A stretch of DNA of 64,000 nucleotides, from NCBI RefSeq assembly GCF_028994805.1, contig NZ_JAJQQP010000002.1, positions 124,001 through 188,000 of the forward strand, given 5' to 3'. A program made the translations under genes and the position numbers. The stretch is from Promicromonospora iranensis. Lineage in GTDB: Bacteria; Actinomycetota; Actinomycetes; Actinomycetales; Cellulomonadaceae. The notes under the pieces are model-generated. The model was not told the origin of the DNA. It searched no databases and worked only from the letters and a program-made list of their open reading frames with translations. How positions within the stretch are numbered: the stretch's first letter is position 1; each line of letters starts with the position of its first letter. Shown here piece by piece: positions 51,891-58,667 of the stretch.

Positions 51891-52628
51891 ATGGTCAATG
51901 AACGATTTCGTCGCGCGATGCACCGGAGAGGGCTCGACATCCAGTCACTCGCCGCCGCGGCGGACGTGTCCATGAAGTCGGTCGAGCGGTGGCTCAGCGG
52001 CTCCGTGCCCTACCCGCGCACCCGCTACCGCGTCGCTGCTGTCCTCCAGGAGGACGAGAGCTACCTGTGGCCCGACGCCGTCAACGGGGCTTCGCTGGCG
52101 GGTGCGGAGGTGGTCGCGACCTACCCCCGTCGCAGTGACGTGCCCAGTCATCTGTGGACCGAGCTACTTCGAAACTCGGAGCGAGACATCGGCCTGCTTG
52201 CGTTCGCCGGGCTGTTCCTGACCGAGGAACACCCCGACTGGATACCCACCCTGGCTGCGAAGGCGGAGCAGGGAGCACGAGTGCGGATACTCCTGGGAGA
52301 CCCCGCCGGCGTGCAGTTGGCCGCCCGAGACGCCGAGTACCGCATCGGCGGCGGGGTCGCCGGCAGGGTCGCTGCTGTGCGGGCCTATTACGAAGAGCAG
52401 ATGCCCGACACCGTCGAGATCCGGTTCCATGACACCCCGCTGTACAACTCCATCTACCGGTTCGACGACGAGATGATGGTCAATACCCACGTGTACGGCG
52501 TGCTGGCCGCCTACACGCCGACCCTGCACCTGCGCCGTATCGACGGCGCGTACTTCAACACCTACGTCGAGTCCTACGAACGAGTCTGGGCCTCGGCACG
52601 ACCCGCCGAATCACTGACGGAGACCTGA
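51891..52628 (+). CDS. XRE-type HTH protein with phospholipase-D-like C-terminal domain
   Basis: The 245-residue protein has an N-terminal HTH (DIQSLAAAADVSMKSVERWL). From residue 80 a PLD-like half-domain follows: RDIGLLAFAGLFLTEEHP, GARVRILLGDP and EIRFHDTPLYNSIYRFDDE. The position of the HxK motif is occupied by NTHVYG, so it is probably a binding rather than a catalytic domain. The same HTH-PLD architecture is common beside NUDIX genes in actinobacteria. It ends in a TGATG overlap with the NUDIX gene and likely regulates on binding a nucleotide-like ligand (inference). Confidence 0.8.
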   Translation: MVNERFRRAMHRRGLDIQSLAAAADVSMKSVERWLSGSVPYPRTRYRVAAVLQEDESYLWPDAVNGASLAGAEVVATYPRRSDVPSHLWTELLRNSERDIGLLAFAGLFLTEEHPDWIPTLAAKAEQGARVRILLGDPAGVQLAARDAEYRIGGGVAGRVAAVRAYYEEQMPDTVEIRFHDTPLYNSIYRFDDEMMVNTHVYGVLAAYTPTLHLRRIDGAYFNTYVESYERVWASARPAESLTET

Positions 52629-53122
52629 TGAGCAAAGGCACCCGCCGGGTCGACTACTGGCAGGACCCTCAGGCACCGAAGCCGACGAGCCGCAAGACGT
52701 CGGCGTCGGCGTTCGTGCTCGACGACCAGGGCCGTCTGCTACTGCTCAAGCGGGTCGACAACGATCTGTGGACCATCCCTACCGGCGGGGTCAAGAAGGG
52801 CGAGACGGTCGGCCAGGCAGGTGTCCGCGAGTGCCGTGAGGAGACCGGGCTGGAGGTGGAGGTGACGGGCCTGGTCGGAGTGTTCTCCACGCCGGACCAC
52901 GTGATCGTCTATCTGCACGGCGACGAGGTTGACGAGGTGCGCCAACCCATCAACATCTGCCTGCGCGCCCGCCTGGTCGGCGGTCAGATCACGCCGCAGC
53001 CGTCCGAGGCGTCGGAGGTCCGGTGGGTCGATCCCGCCGACCTTGACGACTACTCGATCCACCCCGCCCTCCGCGCACGCATCAACCATGGGCTGAGTTC
53101 TGCCGGGCCCTACATCACGTGA
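52628..53122 (+). CDS. NUDIX hydrolase
   Basis: The 164-residue protein holds a complete Nudix box, GVKKGETVGQAGVRECREE followed by TGLEV, with all the metal-binding Glu residues. It hydrolyses a nucleoside diphosphate linked to some group X; substrate unknown. Its start overlaps the XRE/PLD-like stop by 1 nt, so both proteins work in one process, possibly removal or sensing of a modified nucleotide. It is followed by degraded sequence. Confidence 0.9.
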   Translation: MSKGTRRVDYWQDPQAPKPTSRKTSASAFVLDDQGRLLLLKRVDNDLWTIPTGGVKKGETVGQAGVRECREETGLEVEVTGLVGVFSTPDHVIVYLHGDEVDEVRQPINICLRARLVGGQITPQPSEASEVRWVDPADLDDYSIHPALRARINHGLSSAGPYIT

Positions 53123-53165
53123 AGCGCTAGTCGATGTGCGGAGACAGTCCGTGGGCACCTCGACC

Positions 53166-53269
53166 TCAGAAGAGGTCGATCGCCATCGGATTGAACGGTG
53201 CGCCCACTGGGCAGTGGTCGCCCAGAGCTTCGCGCCGTCGTCGGTCAGCTTGTCCTGCCAGGTGAGCCG
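53166..53269 (-). pseudogene. 3' remnant of an HtaA-domain gene
   Basis: On the minus strand this piece encodes RLTWQDKLTDDGAKLW, then, after a frameshift, VGAPFNPMAIDLF and a stop. It matches the C-terminal third of the intact HtaA-domain protein at 56820-57284 (RLTWQQVELTDDGAKLW; TPFEPVTIDLS). 28 consecutive bases (53223-53250) are identical to the intact copy. Similarity stops at 53269, so only the last 33 codons survive. The flank 53123-53165 shows nothing. Confidence 0.8.
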
Positions 53270-53313
53270 TGCGCCGTGCCGAGGGCCGAAGAACTATTGA
53301 ACGGAGGGCTAAT

Positions 53314-53570
53314 GTGAGGGAGCTTCGATCGGAGTGGTTCACGTTCTCGATGTCGCGTGAGGTCGCAGAGTCGGTTGTCGAAATTCTGGACGAACTGACT
53401 GGAAGAAACGGATTTCCTCTGACGGAGGCAGTGGCTCGAATAGATGCACATTGGGGTGACCTCGATCTGGCAAGTCCGACAGATATTGCCCTGCATGAAA
53501 CGGGTTTCTATTGGGCGACCGTAATGTTGTTCGAGCAGCCGATTCCGGACTGGTGGGGGGAGCCGATCGA
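53314..53570 (+). pseudogene. 5' part of an immunity-like gene, 3' end replaced
   Basis: A GTG at 53314 with an excellent ACGGAGGG site starts a protein-like N-terminus (ELRSEWFTFSMSREVAESVV; DIALHETGFYWATVMLF; PDWWGEP) of about 85 residues. After WWGEP the frame stays open to 54024, but its product is no longer protein-like and runs antisense to a transposase scrap. Codon use and GC are clearly lower than in neighbours, suggesting transfer. Such small acidic proteins are common as toxin immunities, but I do not recognise the family. Confidence 0.55.
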
Positions 53571-53669
53571 TCGGCGTGGGCACGGCGTGCGGCCCCACCA
53601 GCTGAGTCAGGGTGTTGGACGATCTCCGAGTAGCCGAGGTAAAGCCCAGTTCGACTGTTCCAGTTGTGA

Positions 53670-53807
53670 CTACCTGGCAGGATCCCGAGGCCGGTGGTCT
53701 TTCGCGGTGCGGACGCGGTCTTCGACCACGGCGTGGTGGCGGTGTAGTACGTCGAGCCATTGTGGCTGCCAGTCGCGACCCGCTTGGGTGGCGCAACGTA
53801 CGACTGA
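53670..53807 (-). mobile_element. IS1380-family transposase scrap
   Basis: The minus strand encodes LDVLHRHHAVVEDRVRTAKD, the C-terminal RHRxHARVEDRIRxAKD-like motif with the catalytic Glu of IS1380-type DDE transposases. Only about 45 residues remain, with a stop at 53670-53672 and no terminal inverted repeats. The 100 bp on the left (53571-53669) are of unknown origin. Confidence 0.65.
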
Positions 53808-53969
53808 TTTCTTGCCAGACAGGCTGTCTCCGGGGACCTTGCACTGGTTCTCGCGGACGAACTCGGTGTACGGGTCCAAGCACCGACGATCGATATTGGC
53901 GCGAGCGGATCCGGCAAGACATTCGATTTCTATGACGACGGTGAGTGGGCATGGTTCGACCCGAACTGA
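53808..53969 (+). pseudogene. C-terminal fragment of an unrecognised gene
   Basis: A frame opens after a stop at 53805-53807 and encodes VSGDLALVLADELGVRV and FDFYDDGEWAWFDPN before a TGA at 53967. It has coding character but no start codon with a ribosome-binding site, so it is the 3' end of a gene cut by the transposase event. It overlaps the start of the next gene. Confidence 0.5.
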
Positions 53970-54328
53970 TTCTGATCGGCTACTGGGCCGGCGAGCGGGC
54001 CGCGAATTGGCCATCGCCAGGTGATTTTGTTGATGAGTCGTGGGACTCTGATACGCGGGACCTGGTGGCGGACTACTTGCAGCGAGGGTTTGTGGTGCGG
54101 GCCTATATGGGTTACTCGCCATGTCGACTCTGCGGTCGCAACAACGGAGATCTTGAACTCAGTGATGGGACGTTCGTGTGGCCCGACGGTCTGGTCCATT
54201 ACGTGACGGACCACGCTGTGCGACTCCCGGACAGGTTCGTATCGCATGTTCTAACGGAAATTGCGTCCTACGAGTCCGCGGGTCGGGAGGAATCCTGGTG
54301 GCGCGGGCAGCATGGTCAGGGTGGTTGA
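53951..54328 (+). CDS. Small conserved protein of unknown function with a CxxC motif
   Basis: The ATG at 53951 (or the GTG at 53945) opens a 125-residue protein: ELILIGYWAGERAANWPSP, YMGYSPCRLCGRNNGDLELS and DGTFVWPDGLVHYVTDHAVR. The Cys pair and the two following His could bind zinc. Proteins with this GYSxCRxCGxxNG-type core are widespread in actinobacteria and often sit in toxin/immunity clusters, but no function is known to me. The N-terminus overlaps the preceding fragment, and the local GC is low. Confidence 0.65.
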   Translation: MVRPELILIGYWAGERAANWPSPGDFVDESWDSDTRDLVADYLQRGFVVRAYMGYSPCRLCGRNNGDLELSDGTFVWPDGLVHYVTDHAVRLPDRFVSHVLTEIASYESAGREESWWRGQHGQGG

Positions 54329-54421
54329 TCGCAGACGCGGCACACGCTGCCGTGCACCCACCGGGTCTGTCTGACTGACGGCTCTGTCGTGGAACTGAAG
54401 TGGTGTGGCCGAAAGTGGCCT

Positions 54422-54781
54422 TCACGCCCCCTGCTCCCGGTACCAAGCGATCTTCTCCCGCAGCTTCTCCTGCTGGCTGCGCAAGGCGTCGATCGACTCC
54501 TGCACCCGCCGGTCGTGCTCCTCGAGCAGCGCGACCCGTGCGGCCAGCGTCGCCTCGTCGAGCGACAGCTCCGCGTACAGCTTGAGGTCGGCGATCGGCA
54601 TGCCGGTGTCGCGCAGACAGTGCACCAGGTCGAGCCAGCCCAGGTCGTCCTCGGTGTAGGCACGGTGCCCGCTCGAGGTTCGCGCGATCGGTCGCAGGAT
54701 GCCCTCGCGCTCGTAGTAGCGCAGCGTGTCGATGCTGAAGCCCGAGACCTCGGCGGCCTGCGCGGGCGAATAGGTGGCCAT
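54422..54781 (-). CDS. MerR-family transcriptional regulator
   Basis: The 119-residue protein begins SPAQAAEVSGFSIDTLRYYE, a classic MerR helix-turn-helix with wing RTSSGHRAYTEDDL. A coiled-coil dimer helix (residues about 75-115) closes the chain. No Cys ligands for metals are visible. It is divergent from an aldo/keto reductase; a perfect 18-bp palindrome lies between them. This is the arrangement of MerR regulators that activate reductases when they meet reactive carbonyls. Confidence 0.88.
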   Translation of the reverse strand: MATYSPAQAAEVSGFSIDTLRYYEREGILRPIARTSSGHRAYTEDDLGWLDLVHCLRDTGMPIADLKLYAELSLDEATLAARVALLEEHDRRVQESIDALRSQQEKLREKIAWYREQGA

Positions 54782-54800
54782 GTTCCGATCCTGCCCTTGA

Positions 54801-54818
54801 CCTGGAGCGCGCTCCAGG
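54801..54818. promoter_or_regulatory. MerR operator (CCTGGAGCGCGCTCCAGG)
   Basis: A perfect 18-bp palindrome is preceded by TTGACC (54797-54802) as the -35 element of the aldo/keto reductase promoter. The palindrome would sit in the spacer, the typical MerR geometry. The -10 element, perhaps TTCGCT at 54822-54827, is weak and lies 7 bp before the ATG. Confidence 0.75.
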
Positions 54819-54833
54819 GATTTCGCTGATGCC

Positions 54834-55832
54834 ATGACCACATCGCAGACCACCACCCAGCGCGAGATCACTCACGACACTCCGCCCGCCGAGCGCCTCG
54901 TGCTCGGCGCCATGATGTTCGGCACCGCGATCGACGAGGCGACGTCGTTCGCCGTCCTCGACCGGTTCGTCGACGCCGGCGGCCGATGGATCGACACCGC
55001 CGACTGCTACGCCTTCTGGGCGAGCGAGTCCGGCTACGGCGGCCAGAGCGAGGAGCTGCTCGGCCGCTGGTTCGCCGCGCGCCCCGGCGTCCGCGACCGC
55101 ATCCTGCTCGCCACCAAGTTCGGGGCCGAGCCGCGCGACGCCGCGAACTGGCCCGCCTCCCGCACCGGCCTGTCCGCCGCGGCCATCACCAGCCAGATCA
55201 CCGGAAGCCTGCGCCGCCTCGGCACCGACCACGTGGACCTGGCCTGGGGTCACATGGAGGACCGCTCGGTCCCGATCGAGGAGACCGCCGACGCCTGCGC
55301 GGCTCTCGTGTCCGACGGCGTCACGGCTCGTATCGGACTCTCCAACCACCCGGCATGGCGGGTCGAGCGGGCGCGGCAGCACGCTGTCGGGCAGGACAAG
55401 GAGCCGTTCAGCATGGTCCAGCATGCCTACAGCTACCTCCAGCCCCGGCCGGGCACGCTCATGGGGAACCACCGGTTCGGCAGGCTGAGCGACGAGCTGG
55501 TGGACCTGGCCGCCGTCGAAGGCCTGGACATCTGGGCCTATACCCCGCTCCTGTCCGGCGCGTACGACAACCCGACCAAGCAGATCCCAGAGGTCTTCGA
55601 CCACCCGGGCAGCAGCCGGCGCCTCGCGGTGCTCGACGACGTCGCGGCCCAGGTCGGCGCGAGCCGCGGCCAGGTGGTGCTCGCCTGGCTCGCAGCACGC
55701 GGGATCCGGCCGATGCTCGGCGGCAGCAAGGTGCACCAGCTCGACGCCGCCGTCGACGCCATGGAGCTGGAGCTCCCGGCCGAGCTCCTGGAACGGATGA
55801 ACGGGGTGGACGTCACCCCGCCGTCGGCCTGA
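54834..55832 (+). CDS. Aldo/keto reductase
   Basis: The 332-residue enzyme is a TIM-barrel AKR with DTADCYAF (catalytic Asp and Tyr), ILLATKFG (Lys) and LAWGHMED, where His replaces the usual catalytic segment end, and the NADPH-binding IRPMLGGSKVHQLDAAV near the C-terminus. No ribosome-binding site precedes the ATG at 54834, consistent with a very short or absent leader. It would reduce aldehydes or ketones with NADPH. Control by the divergent MerR is suggested by the shared palindrome. Confidence 0.9.
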   Translation: MTTSQTTTQREITHDTPPAERLVLGAMMFGTAIDEATSFAVLDRFVDAGGRWIDTADCYAFWASESGYGGQSEELLGRWFAARPGVRDRILLATKFGAEPRDAANWPASRTGLSAAAITSQITGSLRRLGTDHVDLAWGHMEDRSVPIEETADACAALVSDGVTARIGLSNHPAWRVERARQHAVGQDKEPFSMVQHAYSYLQPRPGTLMGNHRFGRLSDELVDLAAVEGLDIWAYTPLLSGAYDNPTKQIPEVFDHPGSSRRLAVLDDVAAQVGASRGQVVLAWLAARGIRPMLGGSKVHQLDAAVDAMELELPAELLERMNGVDVTPPSA

Positions 55833-55856
55833 GTACGGGTTCGAGGGGCCGTGGAA

Positions 55857-56798
55857 CTACACGGCTGACGCCCATCCGGCCGGGTCCTGCTCGCCCGGGA
55901 TCGCACGGATGCCCTGCCACAGCACGAGGATCTCGAACCATCGTGCCTCGGCGCGGTTGAGGGGCCGTACCGACTCGTACCCCGCGCGCAGCGACTCTCG
56001 CACCGCGTGCGGCGTCGGCCGCCATCGGGTGAACCGCGTGCCGAGATAGACGCAGGCCCTGGCCAGATCGTGCACCGGGTGCTCGACCACGACGTCGTCG
56101 AAGTCGAGCACACCGACGACCTTCGAGTCCCGGATCAGGACGTTGGCGGCGCGGAAGTCGTTGTGCACCAGCTGGGGTTCGCCGTCGAGCTCCGGGGCCT
56201 CGGACAGCAGGCCCCGGAGCCGCCCGGAAGCCTCCGGGGCGAGCCCCTTGTCGCCGTCCACGAGCCAGTCGCTGATCCGACGGCCGAGCCCGGCGGCCCG
56301 CGCTGCCGCCGGCTCTGCCTGCAGGGCCTGGTGCAGCTGAGCGAGGCAGGCTCCGGCCGCGCGCACCGCCACGTGGTCCGTCACGTCGAGCCAGTCTCCG
56401 GAGAGCACCGGCTGCACCGTGACCGACAGCTCGCCCGACGGTCCGTCCAGGCGCACCCGGTCGAGACCGTTCGTCGTCGGGAGCGGGACAGCGACAGGGA
56501 TACCCCGGTCGGCGAGTGACCGGAGCAGCCCGGTCGAGGCGTCGAGGCTGGCGAAGAGCTCCCGGTCCCGGGACCACTTCACCACCAGGTCGCCTCGGTC
56601 GCTCCGGGCCCAGAAGATCGCGTTGTGGCCGCTGATCACCAGGCGCGGGCACGTGGCGACGGTGATGCCCCACGTGGCGTCGAGAACCTCCGAGACCCAG
56701 CGGCAGGCAGCGGCGAGACCGTCGAACCCGAACCGTTCCTTGAGCGCTACCTCCGGCTCGACCGGTTCCCACAGCATGGACAGACCGAGAGGCAGCAC
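55857..56798 (-). CDS. Aminoglycoside-phosphotransferase-like kinase
   Basis: The 313-residue protein has the APH core: Brenner motif LVHNDFRAANVLI and metal-binding VLDFDDVVVEHPVHDLA. The phosphate loop is weak (ISGHNAIFWARSD). Substrates of this broad group include antibiotics, choline, homoserine and fructosamine, and no substrate can be chosen here. A length of 313 and a Trp-rich C-terminus (ARWFEILVLWQGI) match uncharacterised actinobacterial members. It lies 21 bp downstream of the HtaA-domain gene on the same strand. Confidence 0.82.
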   Translation of the reverse strand: MLPLGLSMLWEPVEPEVALKERFGFDGLAAACRWVSEVLDATWGITVATCPRLVISGHNAIFWARSDRGDLVVKWSRDRELFASLDASTGLLRSLADRGIPVAVPLPTTNGLDRVRLDGPSGELSVTVQPVLSGDWLDVTDHVAVRAAGACLAQLHQALQAEPAAARAAGLGRRISDWLVDGDKGLAPEASGRLRGLLSEAPELDGEPQLVHNDFRAANVLIRDSKVVGVLDFDDVVVEHPVHDLARACVYLGTRFTRWRPTPHAVRESLRAGYESVRPLNRAEARWFEILVLWQGIRAIPGEQDPAGWASAV

Positions 56799-56819
56799 CC
56801 CCGAACCGTAGCGCGAGGG

Positions 56820-57284
56820 TCAGGACAGGTCGATCGTCACCGGTTCGAACGGCGTGCCGGCAGGGTAGTTGCCGCCCCAGAGCTTCGCGCCGTCGTCGGT
56901 CAGCTCGACCTGCTGCCAGGTGAGCCGGGAGGTGTCGTCGGACCGCTCGGGTGCCCCGGCCAGCCGGAAGGCGACCGTGCGCACGTCCGACTCGCGGTCA
57001 CGGATGGACATGCTCCAGTCGGGGCCGTCGTCGGCGGGCGCGGTGACCTCGATGTCGGCGACCTCGCCGACGAACGAGCCGAAGTGCCCGATGAAGACCA
57101 CGGACCCCGTGAACGCGAACAGCCCGGCGTCCGGCGTCGGGTCCGGGCTGCGTCCTGGATCGAGCGGAAAGTGGAACGAGGCGCCGGTGCCGCCGACGGC
57201 GTCGTCCTGCACGATGCGGCCGCCGGGCGCCCCCATCACGTACATCAGCAGGCTTGCCTTGATCTCCCAGTCCAGATGAGCCAC
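56820..57284 (-). CDS. Stand-alone HtaA-domain protein
   Basis: The 154-residue protein is one HtaA domain: LDWEIKASLLMYVMG at the start, GASFHFPLDPG, then FTGSVVFIGHFGSFVGEVAD with the conserved His. In Corynebacterium HtaA/HtaB such domains bind heme at the cell surface. Here there is no signal peptide or membrane anchor, and the conserved Tyr needed for heme ligation cannot be confirmed, so heme binding is uncertain. A frameshifted 3' copy of the gene sits at 53166-53269. It may be cotranscribed with the APH-like gene. Confidence 0.75.
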   Translation of the reverse strand: MAHLDWEIKASLLMYVMGAPGGRIVQDDAVGGTGASFHFPLDPGRSPDPTPDAGLFAFTGSVVFIGHFGSFVGEVADIEVTAPADDGPDWSMSIRDRESDVRTVAFRLAGAPERSDDTSRLTWQQVELTDDGAKLWGGNYPAGTPFEPVTIDLS

Positions 57285-57419
57285 CCGAGAACCGTACTCC
57301 CGTATGGCGATTCGTCATGCTCTGTGCCGGGGACCGATCGCCGCCCGTTCACGTGGGCGTCGACCGGCCGACGGCGTGGCGCCATGCCGCGGCTACGGGA
57401 CGTGGCCAGGCTCGGATGC

Positions 57420-58514
57420 ATGAGGACCACCCCACGTCGCACCACTGCAGCACTCGCCGTGACCATCGCGGGCGCGCTGGCCCTGGGAGCCGCGCCTGCG
57501 TCCGCCGCGCCCGCGGGCCACCCCCGCGCCTTCGACCTCCAGGCGCACCGGGGCGGTGTCGCGCTCACCGTCGAGAACACGCTCCCGGCCTTCGACAACG
57601 CCCTGGAGCTCGGGGTCAGCACGCTCGAGCTCGACGTGCAGATCACGCAGGACGGGTACGCCGTCGTGACCCATGACCGCGACCCTCACCCGGCCAAGTG
57701 CGTCGACACGGAGCCGGCGTTCCCGGGAGACCCCGAGTTCCCCTACGTCCCCGACAGGACCTACATCAAGGACCTCACGCTCGCGCAGGTCCGCACCATC
57801 GACTGCGGCTCGCTGCGGCAGCCCCAGTTCCCCGGGCAGGAGCTGCACCCGGGCGAGCGCATGCCGCTGCTGTCCGAGGTGCTCGACCTCGTGAACCGCC
57901 ACCGGGCGCGCCAGGTCACGCTCAACATCGAGACCAAGGTCGAGGCTGGCGCCCCCGAGCAGACAGCGCCTCGCGAGGAGTTCGTGCAGGTCGTCGCCCG
58001 CGAGGTCCGCAAGGCCCGCCTCGTCGACCAGGTCACGATCCAGAGCTTCGACTGGGGCTCGCTCATGCGCATGAGCGAGGTCGAGCCCCGGTTCCCGCTG
58101 GTGGCGCTGACCAACGGCCAGCAGTTCCTCCAGGTCGGCGCGCCCGGCACGTCGCCGTGGCTCGGCGGGATCGACATCGACGACTTCCCGGGCTCGATCC
58201 AGGAGAAGTTCGTCGCGGCCAGCGCCTCGTTCGGGGCCGACGCCGTCTCGCCGGTGCACGGCGACCCGCAGGGCGGCAGCGTGACGAACCCGGGCTACGT
58301 CCCCTTCACCACGCCTGAGCTGGTCAGCGCAGCGCACGACGCCGGCATGGCGGTGATCCCGTGGACGATCAACGACCGCGCCACGATGGAGTCGCTGATG
58401 GACATCGACGTGGACGGCATCATCACCGACCGGCCCGACCTGCTGCGCACGATCATGGCGGAGCGGCACCTGAAGCTCCCGAAGCGCTACGTCGCGCCCG
58501 TGCCGCGGTACTGA
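57420..58514 (+). CDS. Secreted glycerophosphodiester phosphodiesterase
   Basis: The ATG at 57420 opens a 364-residue protein with a Sec signal peptide cut after ASA near residue 30. The GDPD barrel has QAHRGG, ENTLPAFDNAL, LELDVQITQDGYAVVTHD and, near the end, VIPWTINDRATMESL with DGIITDRP. The His, Glu and Asp metal ligands are all present. It hydrolyses glycerophosphodiesters from phospholipids or teichoic acids to glycerol-3-phosphate. No phosphate-uptake gene is nearby. Confidence 0.9.
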   Translation: MRTTPRRTTAALAVTIAGALALGAAPASAAPAGHPRAFDLQAHRGGVALTVENTLPAFDNALELGVSTLELDVQITQDGYAVVTHDRDPHPAKCVDTEPAFPGDPEFPYVPDRTYIKDLTLAQVRTIDCGSLRQPQFPGQELHPGERMPLLSEVLDLVNRHRARQVTLNIETKVEAGAPEQTAPREEFVQVVAREVRKARLVDQVTIQSFDWGSLMRMSEVEPRFPLVALTNGQQFLQVGAPGTSPWLGGIDIDDFPGSIQEKFVAASASFGADAVSPVHGDPQGGSVTNPGYVPFTTPELVSAAHDAGMAVIPWTINDRATMESLMDIDVDGIITDRPDLLRTIMAERHLKLPKRYVAPVPRY

Positions 58515-58567
58515 TAGAACAGCACCGGCGAGATCTCAACCCCGTATCGCGCATCGCGTGTCGTACA

Positions 58568-58606
58568 TCACCCGGCCTGACCGCAAGACCAGGCCGGACC
58601 GGGTGA
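58568..58606 (+). terminator. Possible bulged hairpin after the GDPD gene
   Basis: TCACCCGG at 58568-58575 pairs with CCGGGTGA at 58599-58606, and CCTG with CAGG inside, with a 5-nt bulge. It lies 54 bp downstream of the GDPD stop. A second, perfect 22-bp palindrome (58627-58648) follows, 19 bp before the next start codon. Confidence 0.4.
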
Positions 58607-58626
58607 CGCTCCCACCTAAGATCTTC

Positions 58627-58648
58627 CGGTGCCGCGCGCGCGGCACCG
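58627..58648. repeat. 22-bp perfect palindrome in the acyltransferase leader
   Basis: The sequence CGGTGCCGCGC and its complement follow one another without a spacer. It ends 19 bp upstream of the GTG start and just before the GGAGAG ribosome-binding site, so it could be an operator or a leader hairpin. Confidence 0.45.
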
Positions 58649-58667
58649 ATGATGACGGAGAGACGAC

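Noticed and set aside
53571-54024. Immunity-like frame from 53314 continuing to 54024 as one 236-residue protein
   Set aside because: After about residue 85 the translation loses protein character and lies antisense to a transposase motif, so the product is a chimera of debris.
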